From contig CAYJOD010000024.1 in assembly GCA_964371655.1 (NCBI GenBank), forward strand, positions 13,394-77,393: a stretch of DNA of 64,000 nt, in the 5' to 3' direction. A model generated the notes under the pieces. The model was not told the DNA's origin. It ran no database searches and saw nothing but the letters and a program-made list of their open reading frames with translations. Shown in pieces: positions 23,326 to 31,699 of the stretch (within the stretch, counting starts at the first letter, position 1; each line of letters begins with the position of its first letter). This DNA comes from CAZGSN01 sp964371655 (GTDB taxonomy: Bacteria > Desulfobacterota > Binatia > HRBIN30). The translations under genes were made by a program, and so were the position numbers.

Positions 23326-23379
23326 AGCACTGAAGATCCGGCATCCCTTTGCCCCTGAACCCTTTGTCCCTCGGTCCCT
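23291..23379. repeat. Inverted repeat of the GAGGGGCAAAGGG family
   Basis: AATCGAGGGGCAAAGGG (left) faces CATCCCTTTGCCCCTGAACC (right). The left arm forms the last codons and stop region of the TrpF-like gene. The same family is at 20404-20438. Confidence 0.7.
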
Positions 23380-23466
23380 ATGCAATCCCCGGGACGGCGA
23401 GTTGAGCGATCACCCAGGCGACCAAGATGGCTTCGACAACGAAGACGAAAGGGAGACTAAGTAGAC

Positions 23467-24015
23467 ATGGCACGCATTCCGTACGTCGATAGCGCGACCG
23501 CACCGCCACACATTCGCGAGCTGCTCGAGAGGCTCCCGGTGCCCTTGAACATCTTCCGCGTCATGGCGCACGCGGAAGCCAGCTTCCGCCCGCTGATGCG
23601 GCTGGGCGCCTCGATCCTCAGCCAGCTGAAACTGAGCGGCGCGCTGCGCGAGCTGGCAATCCTGCGCGTCGCCAAGATCTCGGCGGCTCCGTATGAATGG
23701 GTCCAGCACGTACCCATCGCCATCGCCGCCGGGGTCACGCCGGCACAGGTGGAGGCGCTCGACCGCGGCGACACCGTCGCTGCCTGCTTCAACGAAACCG
23801 AGCAGCTGTTCCTACGCTTCACCGATGAGGTGGTTCGCGACGTAGGTGCGAGCGACGCCACGTTTGCGGCAATGACGAAGCATTTCTCCACGCAAGAGAT
23901 CGTCGAGGCGATCCTCGCTATCGGCTTCTACATGACCATGGCGCGACTGATGCAGACCACCGGCATCGACCTCGAAGCCGACGCCGGGACCAAGATCATC
24001 GATGCGCTGAAGTAG
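23467..24015 (+). CDS. Carboxymuconolactone decarboxylase (CMD) family protein
   Basis: This 182-residue protein shows the CMD/AhpD-like helical pattern: LSGALRELAILRVAKISAAPYEWVQHVPIAIAAGVT, with the Y-E-W-x-x-H motif, followed by FTDEVVRDVGASD and IVEAILAIGFYMTMARLM. The CxxC of AhpD peroxidases is absent, so it is the decarboxylase-like branch rather than a peroxidase. GGAG precedes the ATG with suitable spacing. No aromatic-degradation genes adjoin it, so the substrate is open. Confidence 0.88.
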   Translation: MARIPYVDSATAPPHIRELLERLPVPLNIFRVMAHAEASFRPLMRLGASILSQLKLSGALRELAILRVAKISAAPYEWVQHVPIAIAAGVTPAQVEALDRGDTVAACFNETEQLFLRFTDEVVRDVGASDATFAAMTKHFSTQEIVEAILAIGFYMTMARLMQTTGIDLEADAGTKIIDALK

Positions 24016-24100
24016 GGACGACACGCAGCCAGCTGGACGTCTCGGGATTTTTGGGAACTCCCTGGGCGCCTATTGGGACGCCTCAGCCGGAAACACTCAG

Positions 24101-24251
24101 TTGGGACCACGGATTTCACGGATAGAGAAGAACAACGACGCCAACTTACAGCCGAACCGCGACACAAGAGTCTGGCGGACAGATTCGTCCGATCCGAACG
24201 AAGGTCTTTCCTTTTCATACCCGTGCCCATCCGTGGAATCCGTGGTTCCAT
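24101..24251. repeat. 'GGACCACGGATTTCACGGAT' inverted-repeat element
   Basis: The left arm at 24101-24125 and right arm at 24227-24251 (CCATCCGTGGAATCCGTGG) are complementary. The element shares its ends and part of its interior with 25219-25381. A further imperfect GGGCTCAGACCTCGGGCTTC inverted repeat follows at about 24262-24342. The spacer 24016-24368 holds no gene. Confidence 0.75.
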
Positions 24252-24368
24252 TTGATGTGTTTGGGCTCAGACCTCGGGCTTCCGACCTCAAAAAGGGATT
24301 CCTGATCCGAGCCCGAAGCCTGCGGTCCGAGGCCCGATGCCTCAACACGAACGTCCGGAGAGCTGCAC

Positions 24369-25148
24369 CTACCCGCCGCGACGGCCCCACAGGAGGATGC
24401 GCTTGAACGGGTAGAAGTGTGGGCGTGTGTCGGCAAGCTGCGGCAGCAGCCGCTGGCGATAGCGGCTCAGGAACTCCTCGAAGTCGGCTGCCGCCAGGCG
24501 CTCCTGATAGTCTACGAGCAAGGTTCCCTTGACCCACTCGATCACGTCTTCGCGTCCGGGCAGGTGATGCGAATAGACCTGCAGGCGCACGTGCTGCTCG
24601 CGGAAGCCCAGGCGATCGAGCAGCGCGGCGTATTCTTCCGGGGGTAGAACCGGAACACGGCGAACGTGTCCGCCGAGCAGGGCGCAAAATGGTTCCTCGC
24701 GCGCCAATGCGTGAGCGATGACGTGCGAGGGGTGGTCGTGGTTGGCCGGTACTTGCACGGCGAGTTGGCCGCCGGCAGCGAGACCAGCCGCCAATCGCTC
24801 GAATAGCTGCTCGTGGCCGTCGACCCAGTGCAGGGCGGCATTCGAGAAGATCAGGTCGACCGGTTTGCCGGCTTCGAAGCGACTGATATCGGCTTGCCCA
24901 AATCGAAGACCAGGAAGCGTCTCCGCGCCGGCTTTAGCGAGCATCGTTTCCGAACGATCGAGCCCAAGGGTTGCGCGCGCCTGCAGCTCTTTGTGCAACG
25001 CCGCGGTAAGCTCACCGGTACCGCACCCGAGATCGATGACATTCATCTCCGGCTGGCGGCGAATGAGGGCGAGCAGGTCGAAGAACGGCTGCCGGCGTTC
25101 GTTGCGGAAGCGGTCGTACTGCTCGGGGTTCCATTTGCTCTCTGCCAT
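24369..25148 (-). CDS. tam: SAM-dependent methyltransferase, trans-aconitate methyltransferase-like
   Basis: This 259-residue class-I methyltransferase begins WNPEQYDRFRNERRQPFFDLL, a Tam hallmark. SAM motif I is VIDLGCGTGELTAAL, then LGLDRSETML, ADISRFEAGKPVDLIFSNAALHWV and the C-terminal EYAALLDRLGFREQHVR with a DVIEWVKGTLLVDYQERL helix. Tam methylates trans-aconitate, relieving aconitase inhibition. Length and motifs fit this family. It lies alone on the minus strand before the ribosomal cluster. Confidence 0.87.
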   Translation of the reverse strand: MAESKWNPEQYDRFRNERRQPFFDLLALIRRQPEMNVIDLGCGTGELTAALHKELQARATLGLDRSETMLAKAGAETLPGLRFGQADISRFEAGKPVDLIFSNAALHWVDGHEQLFERLAAGLAAGGQLAVQVPANHDHPSHVIAHALAREEPFCALLGGHVRRVPVLPPEEYAALLDRLGFREQHVRLQVYSHHLPGREDVIEWVKGTLLVDYQERLAAADFEEFLSRYRQRLLPQLADTRPHFYPFKRILLWGRRGG

Positions 25149-25218
25149 ACCCCAGTCCTTAGCCGCAACCCGGAGCAGACTCCAACGCAGACGGCAGCAC
25201 TAAGCCCGAATCACTCAG

Positions 25219-25455
25219 TTGGAACCACGGATGGACGCTGATGAACGCGGATAAGACCAGCCAGAAACCGGACATGCAGGGAATCCGGCGATGAATTAGC
25301 CTGGACAAAATCGATACGCTTCGAGACGAAGTATTTTCCTTCCGAATCCGCGTCCATCCGTGTTCATCCGCGGTTCCAATTGAGGCTTTCAGGCTAAGTA
25401 GAATCTCAGGGTGTAAGAGGTCCCACGATTCACCGCTCCCTGACGGTCGCGGCTC
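25219..25455. repeat. Intergenic repeats: CCACGGATG element and a copy of the 10741 unit
   Basis: Arms 25219-25252 and 25346-25381 (GGAACCACGGATGGACGCTG type) make a long hairpin related to 24101-24251. Immediately after, 25421-25455 matches 10741-10775 with two differences in 35 bases. No ORF is supported in 25149-25627. Confidence 0.75.
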
Positions 25456-25627
25456 AGGTCGAGAGCCCCAGGTTCTGACCTGTCAGAGCCGCGCGCGCAA
25501 GCAAGCGGTCAGCGGGTGAGTGCTTTCGTAGGTGCGCGACAGCTCATAACGTCTGGCTAAGAACGATTCACTGATAGCTCGACGCTGCCGGGCAACGACG
25601 CATAGACGACGCGCTCCCCCGCTGGCG

Positions 25628-25660
25628 AAAACGAAAGGGCGGACTCTTGCGAGCCCGCCC
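25628..25660 (-). terminator. Rho-independent terminator of the ribosomal cluster
   Basis: On the minus strand, GGGCGGGCTC pairs with GAGTCCGCCC (one G-U) around a GCAA tetraloop, followed by TTTCGTTTT. It lies 28 bp after the rplQ stop codon and should end transcription of the entire ribosomal/RNA polymerase cluster. Confidence 0.9.
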
Positions 25661-25687
25661 TTGGTGATCTGTTGTGGAACGGAGTGC

Positions 25688-26140
25688 TTACTGCGGCGGT
25701 GGAACTGGCGTCGCCTCAGCCTTCTTCTCGGCTGACTTGCGCCGACGCTCGCGTTTCTTTTCGGCTTCACTCATGGCCTCGGCACCGCGGTCGGTGAGCT
25801 CGATGACAGACATCGAGGCCGCATCGCCGTGGCGGTGACCGACCTTGATGATCCGGGTGTAACCACCGGGGCGCGTCTTGAAGCGCTCGGCCACTTCGCC
25901 GAATAGCTTGGTGACGATGCTGCGTTTGCGAATATACGACGCCGCCATTCGGCGCGCGTGCAGATCGCCGCGCTTACCGAGGGTGATCATCTTATCGGCG
26001 ACGCGCCGCAGTTCCTTCGCTTTCGCGTCGGTCGTCTGAATCTGCTCGTACTCGATCAGCGAGGTGACCAGATTGCGAAACAACGCCTTGCGATGTGCGC
26101 TGGTGCGACCGAGTTTGCGTCCTGACTTGAGGTGTCTCAT
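25688..26140 (-). CDS. rplQ: 50S ribosomal protein L17
   Basis: This 150-residue L17 starts MRHLKSGRKLGRTSAHRKAL, invariant for the family, and has the KLFGEVAERFKTRPGGYTRI segment near the peptide-exit side. A charged Lys/Glu/Ala tail of about 30 residues extends past the conserved core. It is the last gene of the cluster, followed by a strong terminator. The ATG at 26140 has no convincing Shine-Dalgarno because a palindromic element begins four bases upstream. Confidence 0.97.
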   Translation of the reverse strand: MRHLKSGRKLGRTSAHRKALFRNLVTSLIEYEQIQTTDAKAKELRRVADKMITLGKRGDLHARRMAASYIRKRSIVTKLFGEVAERFKTRPGGYTRIIKVGHRHGDAASMSVIELTDRGAEAMSEAEKKRERRRKSAEKKAEATPVPPPQ

Positions 26141-26143
26141 ATG

Positions 26144-26258
26144 GCGTATCTCGAATCTCGCATCTCGTATTTCGTGAAGATCTCGTCGCAGCCCGAACCC
26201 GCCTCAGCGGGATTGAAACGGCTCACGCGAGATACGCTTCACGAGATACGAGATACGC
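26144..26258. repeat. Palindromic element filling the rpoA-rplQ spacer
   Basis: The left arm (26144-26179, GCGTATCTCGAATCTCGC...) and right arm (26237-26258, CTTCACGAGATACGAGATAC...) are complementary, with a gap in one arm. A small CCCGC-CTCA-GCGGG hairpin sits in the loop. It begins two bases after the rpoA stop and ends three before the rplQ start. It would be transcribed as a large hairpin. Confidence 0.8.
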
Positions 26259-26260
26259 TC

Positions 26261-27283
26261 TTATGCGCTTTCCCGCTCTCGCGCCCAGCGCGCATCGAGC
26301 TCGGCCCGCGACGGGAAGTTCTCGATGTGCATACCGAAGTCGAGACCCATCTCGCGCAGGATCTCTTTGATCTCGTTGAGGGACTTGCGGCCGAAGTTCT
26401 TGGTCTTCAGCATCTCGCCCTCGGTCTTCTGCACCAACTCGCCAATATACTTGATGCCGGCGTTTTGCAGGCAGTTGGCGGAGCGCACCGACAGTTCGAG
26501 CTCGGCGACGCTGCGGAAGAGATTCTCATTGAGGCTCGGGCGTTCAGTTTCCTCGGGCTCCGGAACTTCGGCAGCCTCCTCGAAGTTGATGAAGATCGCC
26601 AGCTGATCTTGGAGGATACGGGCGGCGTAGGCTACGGCATCATCGGGACGCACGCTACCGTCCGTCCATACTTCCAGCGTCAGCTTCTCGTAGTCGGTGC
26701 GCTGGCCAACGCGCGCGTTGGTCACGTTGTAATTGACCTTGCGCACCGGCGAAAACACGGCGTCGATCGGAATGGTGCCGACGGCCACATCCTCGTCCTT
26801 GTTGCGTTCGGCCGGAACATAGCCGCGGCCGACCTTGACCGTGAGCTCGGCGTCGAGCTTGCCTTCCTTCGACATCGTCGCAATCAGCAGCTCTGGATTG
26901 AGAATCTCCAGGGTCCCACCGGCCTTGATATCGCCGGCCCGCACCACGCCCTCGCCTTTGGCTTCGATACGCGCGCTGTCCTGCGTACCGTCGTTCAGGC
27001 GCAGACGAACTTCCTTGAGGTTGAGGATGATGTCGGTGACATCCTCGCGCACCCCGGGGAGAGTCGAAAACTCGTGCAGCACACCTTTGATCTTCACCGC
27101 CGTGATCGCCGCGCCCTGTAGAGACGACAGCAGAATACGGCGCAGCGAGTTTCCGATCGTGATCCCGAACCCACGCTCGAACGGCTCGGCGACGAACTTG
27201 CCGTACAGCGGCGTAAGGTTCTTGTCCTCCGCCTCTAGTTTCTTCGGCTTGATCAAGTCACGCCAGTTTCTTTGCGGCAACAT
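26261..27283 (-). CDS. rpoA: DNA-directed RNA polymerase subunit alpha
   Basis: This 340-residue alpha subunit dimerises to nucleate RNA polymerase assembly. The N-terminal domain (about 1-230) includes FERGFGITIGNSLRRILLSSL and GVLHEFSTLPGVREDVTDIILNLK. The C-terminal domain includes ELSVRSANCLQNAGI, with the Arg that contacts UP elements and activators, and KNFGRKSLNEIKEIL. I chose ATG 27283 (MLPQRNWRDLIKPK) because GGAGGTG lies eight to nine bases upstream; the open frame extends to a TTG at 27301. It follows rpsD with 44 bp between. Confidence 0.97.
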   Translation of the reverse strand: MLPQRNWRDLIKPKKLEAEDKNLTPLYGKFVAEPFERGFGITIGNSLRRILLSSLQGAAITAVKIKGVLHEFSTLPGVREDVTDIILNLKEVRLRLNDGTQDSARIEAKGEGVVRAGDIKAGGTLEILNPELLIATMSKEGKLDAELTVKVGRGYVPAERNKDEDVAVGTIPIDAVFSPVRKVNYNVTNARVGQRTDYEKLTLEVWTDGSVRPDDAVAYAARILQDQLAIFINFEEAAEVPEPEETERPSLNENLFRSVAELELSVRSANCLQNAGIKYIGELVQKTEGEMLKTKNFGRKSLNEIKEILREMGLDFGMHIENFPSRAELDARWARERESA

Positions 27284-27327
27284 ACTCTCGAGCACCTCCA
27301 AATCGGGGTTCTCCGCGCGGGCGGGTC

Positions 27328-27954
27328 TTACTTCGAGTACAACTCGACGATCAGCTTTTCGTTGATCGGCATCGTCAGGTCGGTGCGTACCGGCAGGTTC
27401 TTCACGCGCGCGCTGAATCCTTCGCGCTGCACTTCGAGCCAGTCCGGAACACCGCGGCGCTCAGACTGTTCCATGGCTTCGACGATTCGGGTCACCGTGC
27501 GGCTCTTCTCACGAACGGTGATCACCTGTCCGGCGCGCACCAAGAACGACGGAATGTCGACCTTATGCCCATCGACGAGGAAGTGGCCGTGTCGAACGAG
27601 TTGACGGGCCTCGGTACGCGAGGTCGCGAAGCCGGTGCGGTAAATCATGTTGTCGAGGCGTTGTTCGAGCAGCTGCAGCAAGCGTTCGCCGGTGATGCCA
27701 CGCGAGCGCTCGGCCATCTCGAAGTAGCGACGGAATTGTCGCTCGAGAACACCGTACATGCGCTTCACCTTCTGCTTCTCGCGCAGCTGCACGGCGTACT
27801 CCGAGAACTTGGAGCGACCCTGCCCATGCTGGCCGGGGGGATAATTGCGCCGTTCGATGGCGCACTTGTCCGTGTAGCAGCGCTCCCCTTTGAGGAACAG
27901 CTTCAAACCTTCGCGCCGGCACAGCCGGCAAACCGAATCAATGTAGCGAGCCAA
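27328..27954 (-). CDS. rpsD: 30S ribosomal protein S4
   Basis: This 208-residue S4 nucleates 16S rRNA folding. The N-terminus contains CRLCRREGLKLF and RCYTDKCAIERR, the four-Cys zinc-binding form. An S4 RNA-binding domain (RLDNMIYRTGFATSRTEARQLVRHGHFLVDG) follows. It starts with TTG, supported by AGGAGG seven bases upstream. In many bacteria S4 represses its own alpha operon; I see no clear operator here. Confidence 0.97.
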   Translation of the reverse strand: MARYIDSVCRLCRREGLKLFLKGERCYTDKCAIERRNYPPGQHGQGRSKFSEYAVQLREKQKVKRMYGVLERQFRRYFEMAERSRGITGERLLQLLEQRLDNMIYRTGFATSRTEARQLVRHGHFLVDGHKVDIPSFLVRAGQVITVREKSRTVTRIVEAMEQSERRGVPDWLEVQREGFSARVKNLPVRTDLTMPINEKLIVELYSK

Positions 27955-27972
27955 CGGTCTTCCTCCTAAACC

Positions 27973-28386
27973 TTACACACGGCGCCGCTTCGGTGGGCGA
28001 CAGCCGTTGTGCGGGATGGGCGTAACGTCGCGAATCACGCTGACGGAGAAGCCCGATGCCTGCAACGATCGCAGTGCCGACTCGCGACCCGCGCCCGGGC
28101 CTTTCACGTACACTTGAACCGAGCGCACGCCGGCGTCCATCGCCTTCTTCGCCGCCGCCTCCGCCGCCAGCTGCGCGGCAAACGGGGTGCCCTTGCGCGA
28201 GCCTTTGAATCCGACCGCGCCGGCGCTCGACCAGGCAACGACGTTGCCGGTCGGATCGCTGATGGTCACGATGGTGTTGTTGAACGTCGAATGGATGTGA
28301 GCGACTCCTTCGCTCACCATCTTCTTCGTCTTCTTTCGTTTCGGTGTGGCTACCTTTTCAGGTTTGCCCGCTTCTTCTTTCGCCAT
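27973..28386 (-). CDS. rpsK: 30S ribosomal protein S11
   Basis: This 137-residue S11 forms part of the platform of the small subunit. The core IHSTFNNTIVTISDPTGNVV, GFKGSRKGTPFAAQ and the C-terminal DVTPIPHNGCRPPKRRRV are intact. A Lys-rich N-terminal tail of about 20 residues (AKEEAGKPEKVATPKRKKTKK) is longer than in E. coli. It lies 18 bp before rpsD and 25 bp after rpsM. Confidence 0.97.
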   Translation of the reverse strand: MAKEEAGKPEKVATPKRKKTKKMVSEGVAHIHSTFNNTIVTISDPTGNVVAWSSAGAVGFKGSRKGTPFAAQLAAEAAAKKAMDAGVRSVQVYVKGPGAGRESALRSLQASGFSVSVIRDVTPIPHNGCRPPKRRRV

Positions 28387-28411
28387 CTTTGTCTACCTCA
28401 ACACGCCCTGC

Positions 28412-28795
28412 TCAGCCCTTCGAAGGGGCCGTCTTCTTGCCAGCGATCGCGCGCCGCGGTCCCTTGCGCGTGCGCGCATTGGTGTGAGTACGCTGTCCGC
28501 GCGCCGGCAATCCGCGCCGGTGGCGGAAGCCGCGATACGAACCGATGTCCATCAAACGCTTCAGATTACCCGAAACCTCGCGGCGCAGGTCGCCCTCGAC
28601 CTTGAAGGACGCGTCGATGACTTGGCGGATCTTGACCAGGTCCTGCTCACTGACGGCGTCGCTCTTGGCGTCGTACTGAACTCCGACTTCGTTCAGGATC
28701 TTGCGTGCCGAGGGCCGCCCGATGCCGAAGATGTAGGTCAGCGCGACTTCCATGCGCTTATTCCGAGGAAGATCCACTCCTGCGATACGTGCCAT
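28412..28795 (-). CDS. rpsM: 30S ribosomal protein S13
   Basis: This 127-residue S13 binds the head of the small subunit and the tRNAs. It begins MARIAGVDLPRNKRMEVALT and contains SYRGFRHRRGLPARGQRTHT NARTRKG in its basic tail. ATG 28795 is the standard start; the frame remains open further upstream without family support. Confidence 0.97.
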   Translation of the reverse strand: MARIAGVDLPRNKRMEVALTYIFGIGRPSARKILNEVGVQYDAKSDAVSEQDLVKIRQVIDASFKVEGDLRREVSGNLKRLMDIGSYRGFRHRRGLPARGQRTHTNARTRKGPRRAIAGKKTAPSKG

Positions 28796-28823
28796 GCTGT
28801 TCGCTCCGCCGTTTCCTTGGTGC

Positions 28824-28937
28824 TCAGCCTTGCCGCTGCTTGTGGCGTGGGTTGGTGCACAGCACGCGAACCACACCCGCACGGCGGATGACCTTGCACT
28901 TCTTACAGATTGCTTTCACTGATGCCCGGACTTTCAC
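28824..28937 (-). CDS. rpmJ: 50S ribosomal protein L36
   Basis: This 37-residue protein, too short for most ORF cut-offs, was read directly: a GTG start, then KVRASVKAICKKCKVIRR, VLCTNPRHKQRQG and a stop. It has the C-x-x-C...C...H zinc ribbon of the zinc-containing L36 form. It sits between map and rpsM in the expected place. Confidence 0.93.
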   Translation of the reverse strand: MKVRASVKAICKKCKVIRRAGVVRVLCTNPRHKQRQG

Positions 28938-28961
28938 CGTTCACTCCATCCCGTCCTGCGC

Positions 28962-29726
28962 TCAGATCTTACTGAGAACGTAGGGACCACTGTCGGTAAC
29001 TGCCACTGAATGCTCAAAGTGCGCGGATCGGCTTCCATCCTTGGTCACCGCCGTCCACCCATCTTCCTTCACGACGACCTCGGGTCGACCCGCGTTCACC
29101 ATCGGTTCGAGCGCCAAGACCATTCCCTCCCGCAAGCGCACGCCGCGATCGCGCTGCCCGTAGTTCGGGACCTGCGGATCCTCGTGCAGACGCTTGCCGA
29201 TACCATGGCCGACGAATTCACGAACCACCGAGAACCCGTCGCGTTCGACGCGCTCCTGGATCGCCGCCGAAACGTCGCCGAGGCGGTTGCCGGCACGCAC
29301 CTGGTCGATACCCGCCCACAGCGCCTCTTCCGCCGCTTGCATCAAGCGTCGCGACTCCGGATCCGGATGACCGCCGACACAGAGGGTAACGGCGGCGTCT
29401 CCGAAGAAGCCTTTGTAGCAAACGCCGAAGTCGAGACCGATGAGGTCACCCTCCTCCAGCTTGCGCCGCGGCGAGGGGATGCCATGAACAATCTCGTCAT
29501 TGACCGAGGTGCACACGCTTTTCGGAAAGACGCGGCCGTTGACCTGGTACCCCTTGAACGCGGGAATCGCATTACGGCTTCGTGTTCCTGCCTCGGCCAG
29601 ACAATCCAGGTCCTCCGTGCTCACGCCCGGTGCGACGTGCTCGCCCAACTCAGCGAGCACTTCGGCAACAATCACGTTCGCCTTGCGCATGATCTCGATC
29701 TCTTGCGGAGACTTCAAAAGAATCAT
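28962..29726 (-). CDS. map: Type I methionine aminopeptidase
   Basis: This 254-residue enzyme removes the initiator Met from nascent proteins. Metal ligands are visible: two Asp in GLDFGVCYKGFFGDAAVTL, His in GHGIGKRLHEDP, Glu in LALEPMVN and Glu in AHFEHSVAVT. The start overlaps the adk stop by four bases, indicating coupling. The usual infA gene is not found between map and rpmJ. Confidence 0.96.
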   Translation of the reverse strand: MILLKSPQEIEIMRKANVIVAEVLAELGEHVAPGVSTEDLDCLAEAGTRSRNAIPAFKGYQVNGRVFPKSVCTSVNDEIVHGIPSPRRKLEEGDLIGLDFGVCYKGFFGDAAVTLCVGGHPDPESRRLMQAAEEALWAGIDQVRAGNRLGDVSAAIQERVERDGFSVVREFVGHGIGKRLHEDPQVPNYGQRDRGVRLREGMVLALEPMVNAGRPEVVVKEDGWTAVTKDGSRSAHFEHSVAVTDSGPYVLSKI

Positions 29727-30382
29727 CCTTGCAACTCGACCTGACTCAGAATCCGCTTGAAGATCTGATCCTGCCCGCCCACGCCGTCGATCTCGCGCAG
29801 GGATCCGTTGCGCCGATACAGGGCGATCACGGGTGCGGTCTGCCGCTCATATACTTCCAGTCGTGCCACGATGGTGTCTTCCTGATCATCGTCACGTTGG
29901 TATAGCTCGCCGTTGCACCGATTACAGATCCCCTCATTATTCGGAGGATTGAAAATGATGTGGTACATCGCACCACATTCGCGGCACACGCGGCGGCCAC
30001 TCATGCGTTTGACCAGGTCTTCCCTGGGCACTTGGATCGACACCACGTGGGCAACCTCGACGCCGAGACGCGCGCACATCTGCGTGAGCGCATCCGCCTG
30101 CGCCAAGGTGCGTGGAAACCCGTCCAAGATGAAGCCCTTCTCACAATCGTCCTCGCGCAAGCGATCTTCGATCGCTCCTATCAATACGTCGTCAGGAACC
30201 AGCTCGCCGCGATCCATGAAGCGTTTCGCCAGCAAGCCCATCTTCGTCTTGCGCTTGACGGCGGCGCGCAATAGATCGCCCGAGGAGATGTGAGGGACAC
30301 CGAGCCGCTCCTCCAAGAGCTTCGCTTGAGTCCCCTTCCCGGCACCCGGGGGGCCCATCAAGATCATGCACACTTGAATCAA
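29723..30382 (-). CDS. adk: Adenylate kinase (zinc-lid type)
   Basis: This protein of about 219 residues interconverts 2 ADP with ATP plus AMP. The P-loop is GPPGAGKGTQA, and FILDGFPRTLAQADAL is the AMP-side motif. The lid carries CRECGAMYH and CNRCNGELY, a four-Cys zinc site as in Gram-positive and many delta-type enzymes. The exact start is unclear: TTG 30382, GTG 30373 and ATG 30367 all precede the P-loop and none has a strong Shine-Dalgarno. GTG 30373 would match E. coli spacing best. Confidence 0.94.
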   Translation of the reverse strand: MIQVCMILMGPPGAGKGTQAKLLEERLGVPHISSGDLLRAAVKRKTKMGLLAKRFMDRGELVPDDVLIGAIEDRLREDDCEKGFILDGFPRTLAQADALTQMCARLGVEVAHVVSIQVPREDLVKRMSGRRVCRECGAMYHIIFNPPNNEGICNRCNGELYQRDDDQEDTIVARLEVYERQTAPVIALYRRNGSLREIDGVGGQDQIFKRILSQVELQG

Positions 30383-30388
30383 CCAGTT

Positions 30389-31699
30389 CTATCCACGTCT
30401 GCCGCGGAGACGGCCACGCTTCATGAACCCTTGATAGCTCCGCGTCAGCATATGGGTCTCTATCTGCGCCATCGTGTCTAGCGCAACCCCGACCACGATC
30501 ATCAAGGCGGTTCCACCGAAGTAGAAAGGCACGTTGAACTGGCGGATCAGGATCGTCGGCAGCACGCAGACGACGGCGACGTAGAGAGCGCCGCCGAGGG
30601 TAATCCGCGTCAAGATCCGATCAATGTACTCCGCCGTGCGCTGCCCGGGACGAATTCCAGGGACGTAGCCGCCGAACTTCTTCATGTTGTCGGCGACGTC
30701 GGTAGTGTTGAAGCTGACCGCCGTATAGAAGTAACAGAAGAAGATGATCATTCCGACGTAGCAGAGATTGTACATGAACCCGCCCGGGGTCAGGTACTCG
30801 GCAAACGTCCTGGCAATCGGGTGGTCGATGAAGCCGGCGATGGTCGCCGGAAACAGCAGCAGCGAAGATGCGAAGATGGGCGGAATGACGCCGGCCGTAT
30901 TCACCTTGAGCGGCAGGTGCGAGCTCTGCCCGCCATACATCCGGCGGCCGACCATGCGTTTGGCATACTGCACGTTGATGCGGCGCTGGCCGCGTTCGAA
31001 GAAGATGATCAACCCCACCACGGCGGCCATGAACAGGATCAAGCCCACCAGCACCAACACCCCGAGCTCGCCTTCACGTACGAACTCGCTCGTGGTCGCG
31101 GCGGCCGACGGCAGGGCGGAGACGATGCCGGCGAAGATGATCAACGAGATCCCGTTGCCGATGCCTCGTTCGGAGATCTGCTCACCGAGCCACATGATGA
31201 ACACGGTGCCCGATGTCAGGGTCAACATCGTCATCAGGCGAAATTGATAGCCCGGAACCAGGACGATCGGGGCTCCACCTGGTGTGGTGGCGTGCTCCAG
31301 GCCCGCCCCAATGAACGCGCTCTGAATGACGGCGAGAAGGACCGTGCCGTAGCGAGTGTATTGGGTGATCTTGCGACGCCCAGCCTCGCCCTCTTTCGAC
31401 AGCCGCTCCAGGTAGGGGACGACCACGGTCAACAGCTGCAGAATGATCGAGGCACTGATGTACGGCATGATGCCGAGCGTGAAAATGGAGAAGCGCTCCA
31501 TCGCACCACCCGACATCAGGTTCATGAACCCGACGACGGTATGACTCGCCTGGGCAAAGTACTCGGCCAACGCCTTACCGTCGATTCCGGGTGTCGGCAC
31601 AGCGACCCCGATGCGGTACACGGCGAGCATCGCGAACGTGAACAGCAGGCGACGCCGCAGCTCCGGGATACGCGATACGTTTTGGAAACCTTCAACCAC
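30389..31699 (-). CDS. secY: Preprotein translocase subunit SecY
   Basis: This 436-residue protein is the channel-forming core of the Sec translocon, with ten predicted membrane helices. EGFQNVSRIPELRRRLLFT opens the chain, and GIMPYISASIILQLL, ITLGGALYVAVVCVLP and the C-terminal RGRRG tail are typical. I place the start at GTG 31699, where AGAGG lies upstream and the sequence matches the family start; the open frame runs eight codons further. It overlaps the rplO stop by a few bases. Confidence 0.95.
   Translation of the reverse strand: MVEGFQNVSRIPELRRRLLFTFAMLAVYRIGVAVPTPGIDGKALAEYFAQASHTVVGFMNLMSGGAMERFSIFTLGIMPYISASIILQLLTVVVPYLERLSKEGEAGRRKITQYTRYGTVLLAVIQSAFIGAGLEHATTPGGAPIVLVPGYQFRLMTMLTLTSGTVFIMWLGEQISERGIGNGISLIIFAGIVSALPSAAATTSEFVREGELGVLVLVGLILFMAAVVGLIIFFERGQRRINVQYAKRMVGRRMYGGQSSHLPLKVNTAGVIPPIFASSLLLFPATIAGFIDHPIARTFAEYLTPGGFMYNLCYVGMIIFFCYFYTAVSFNTTDVADNMKKFGGYVPGIRPGQRTAEYIDRILTRITLGGALYVAVVCVLPTILIRQFNVPFYFGGTALMIVVGVALDTMAQIETHMLTRSYQGFMKRGRLRGRRG

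Noticed and set aside
28412..28882. Longer rpsM starting upstream of MARIAG
   Set aside because: The additional residues come from the spacer and rpmJ end and have no family support.
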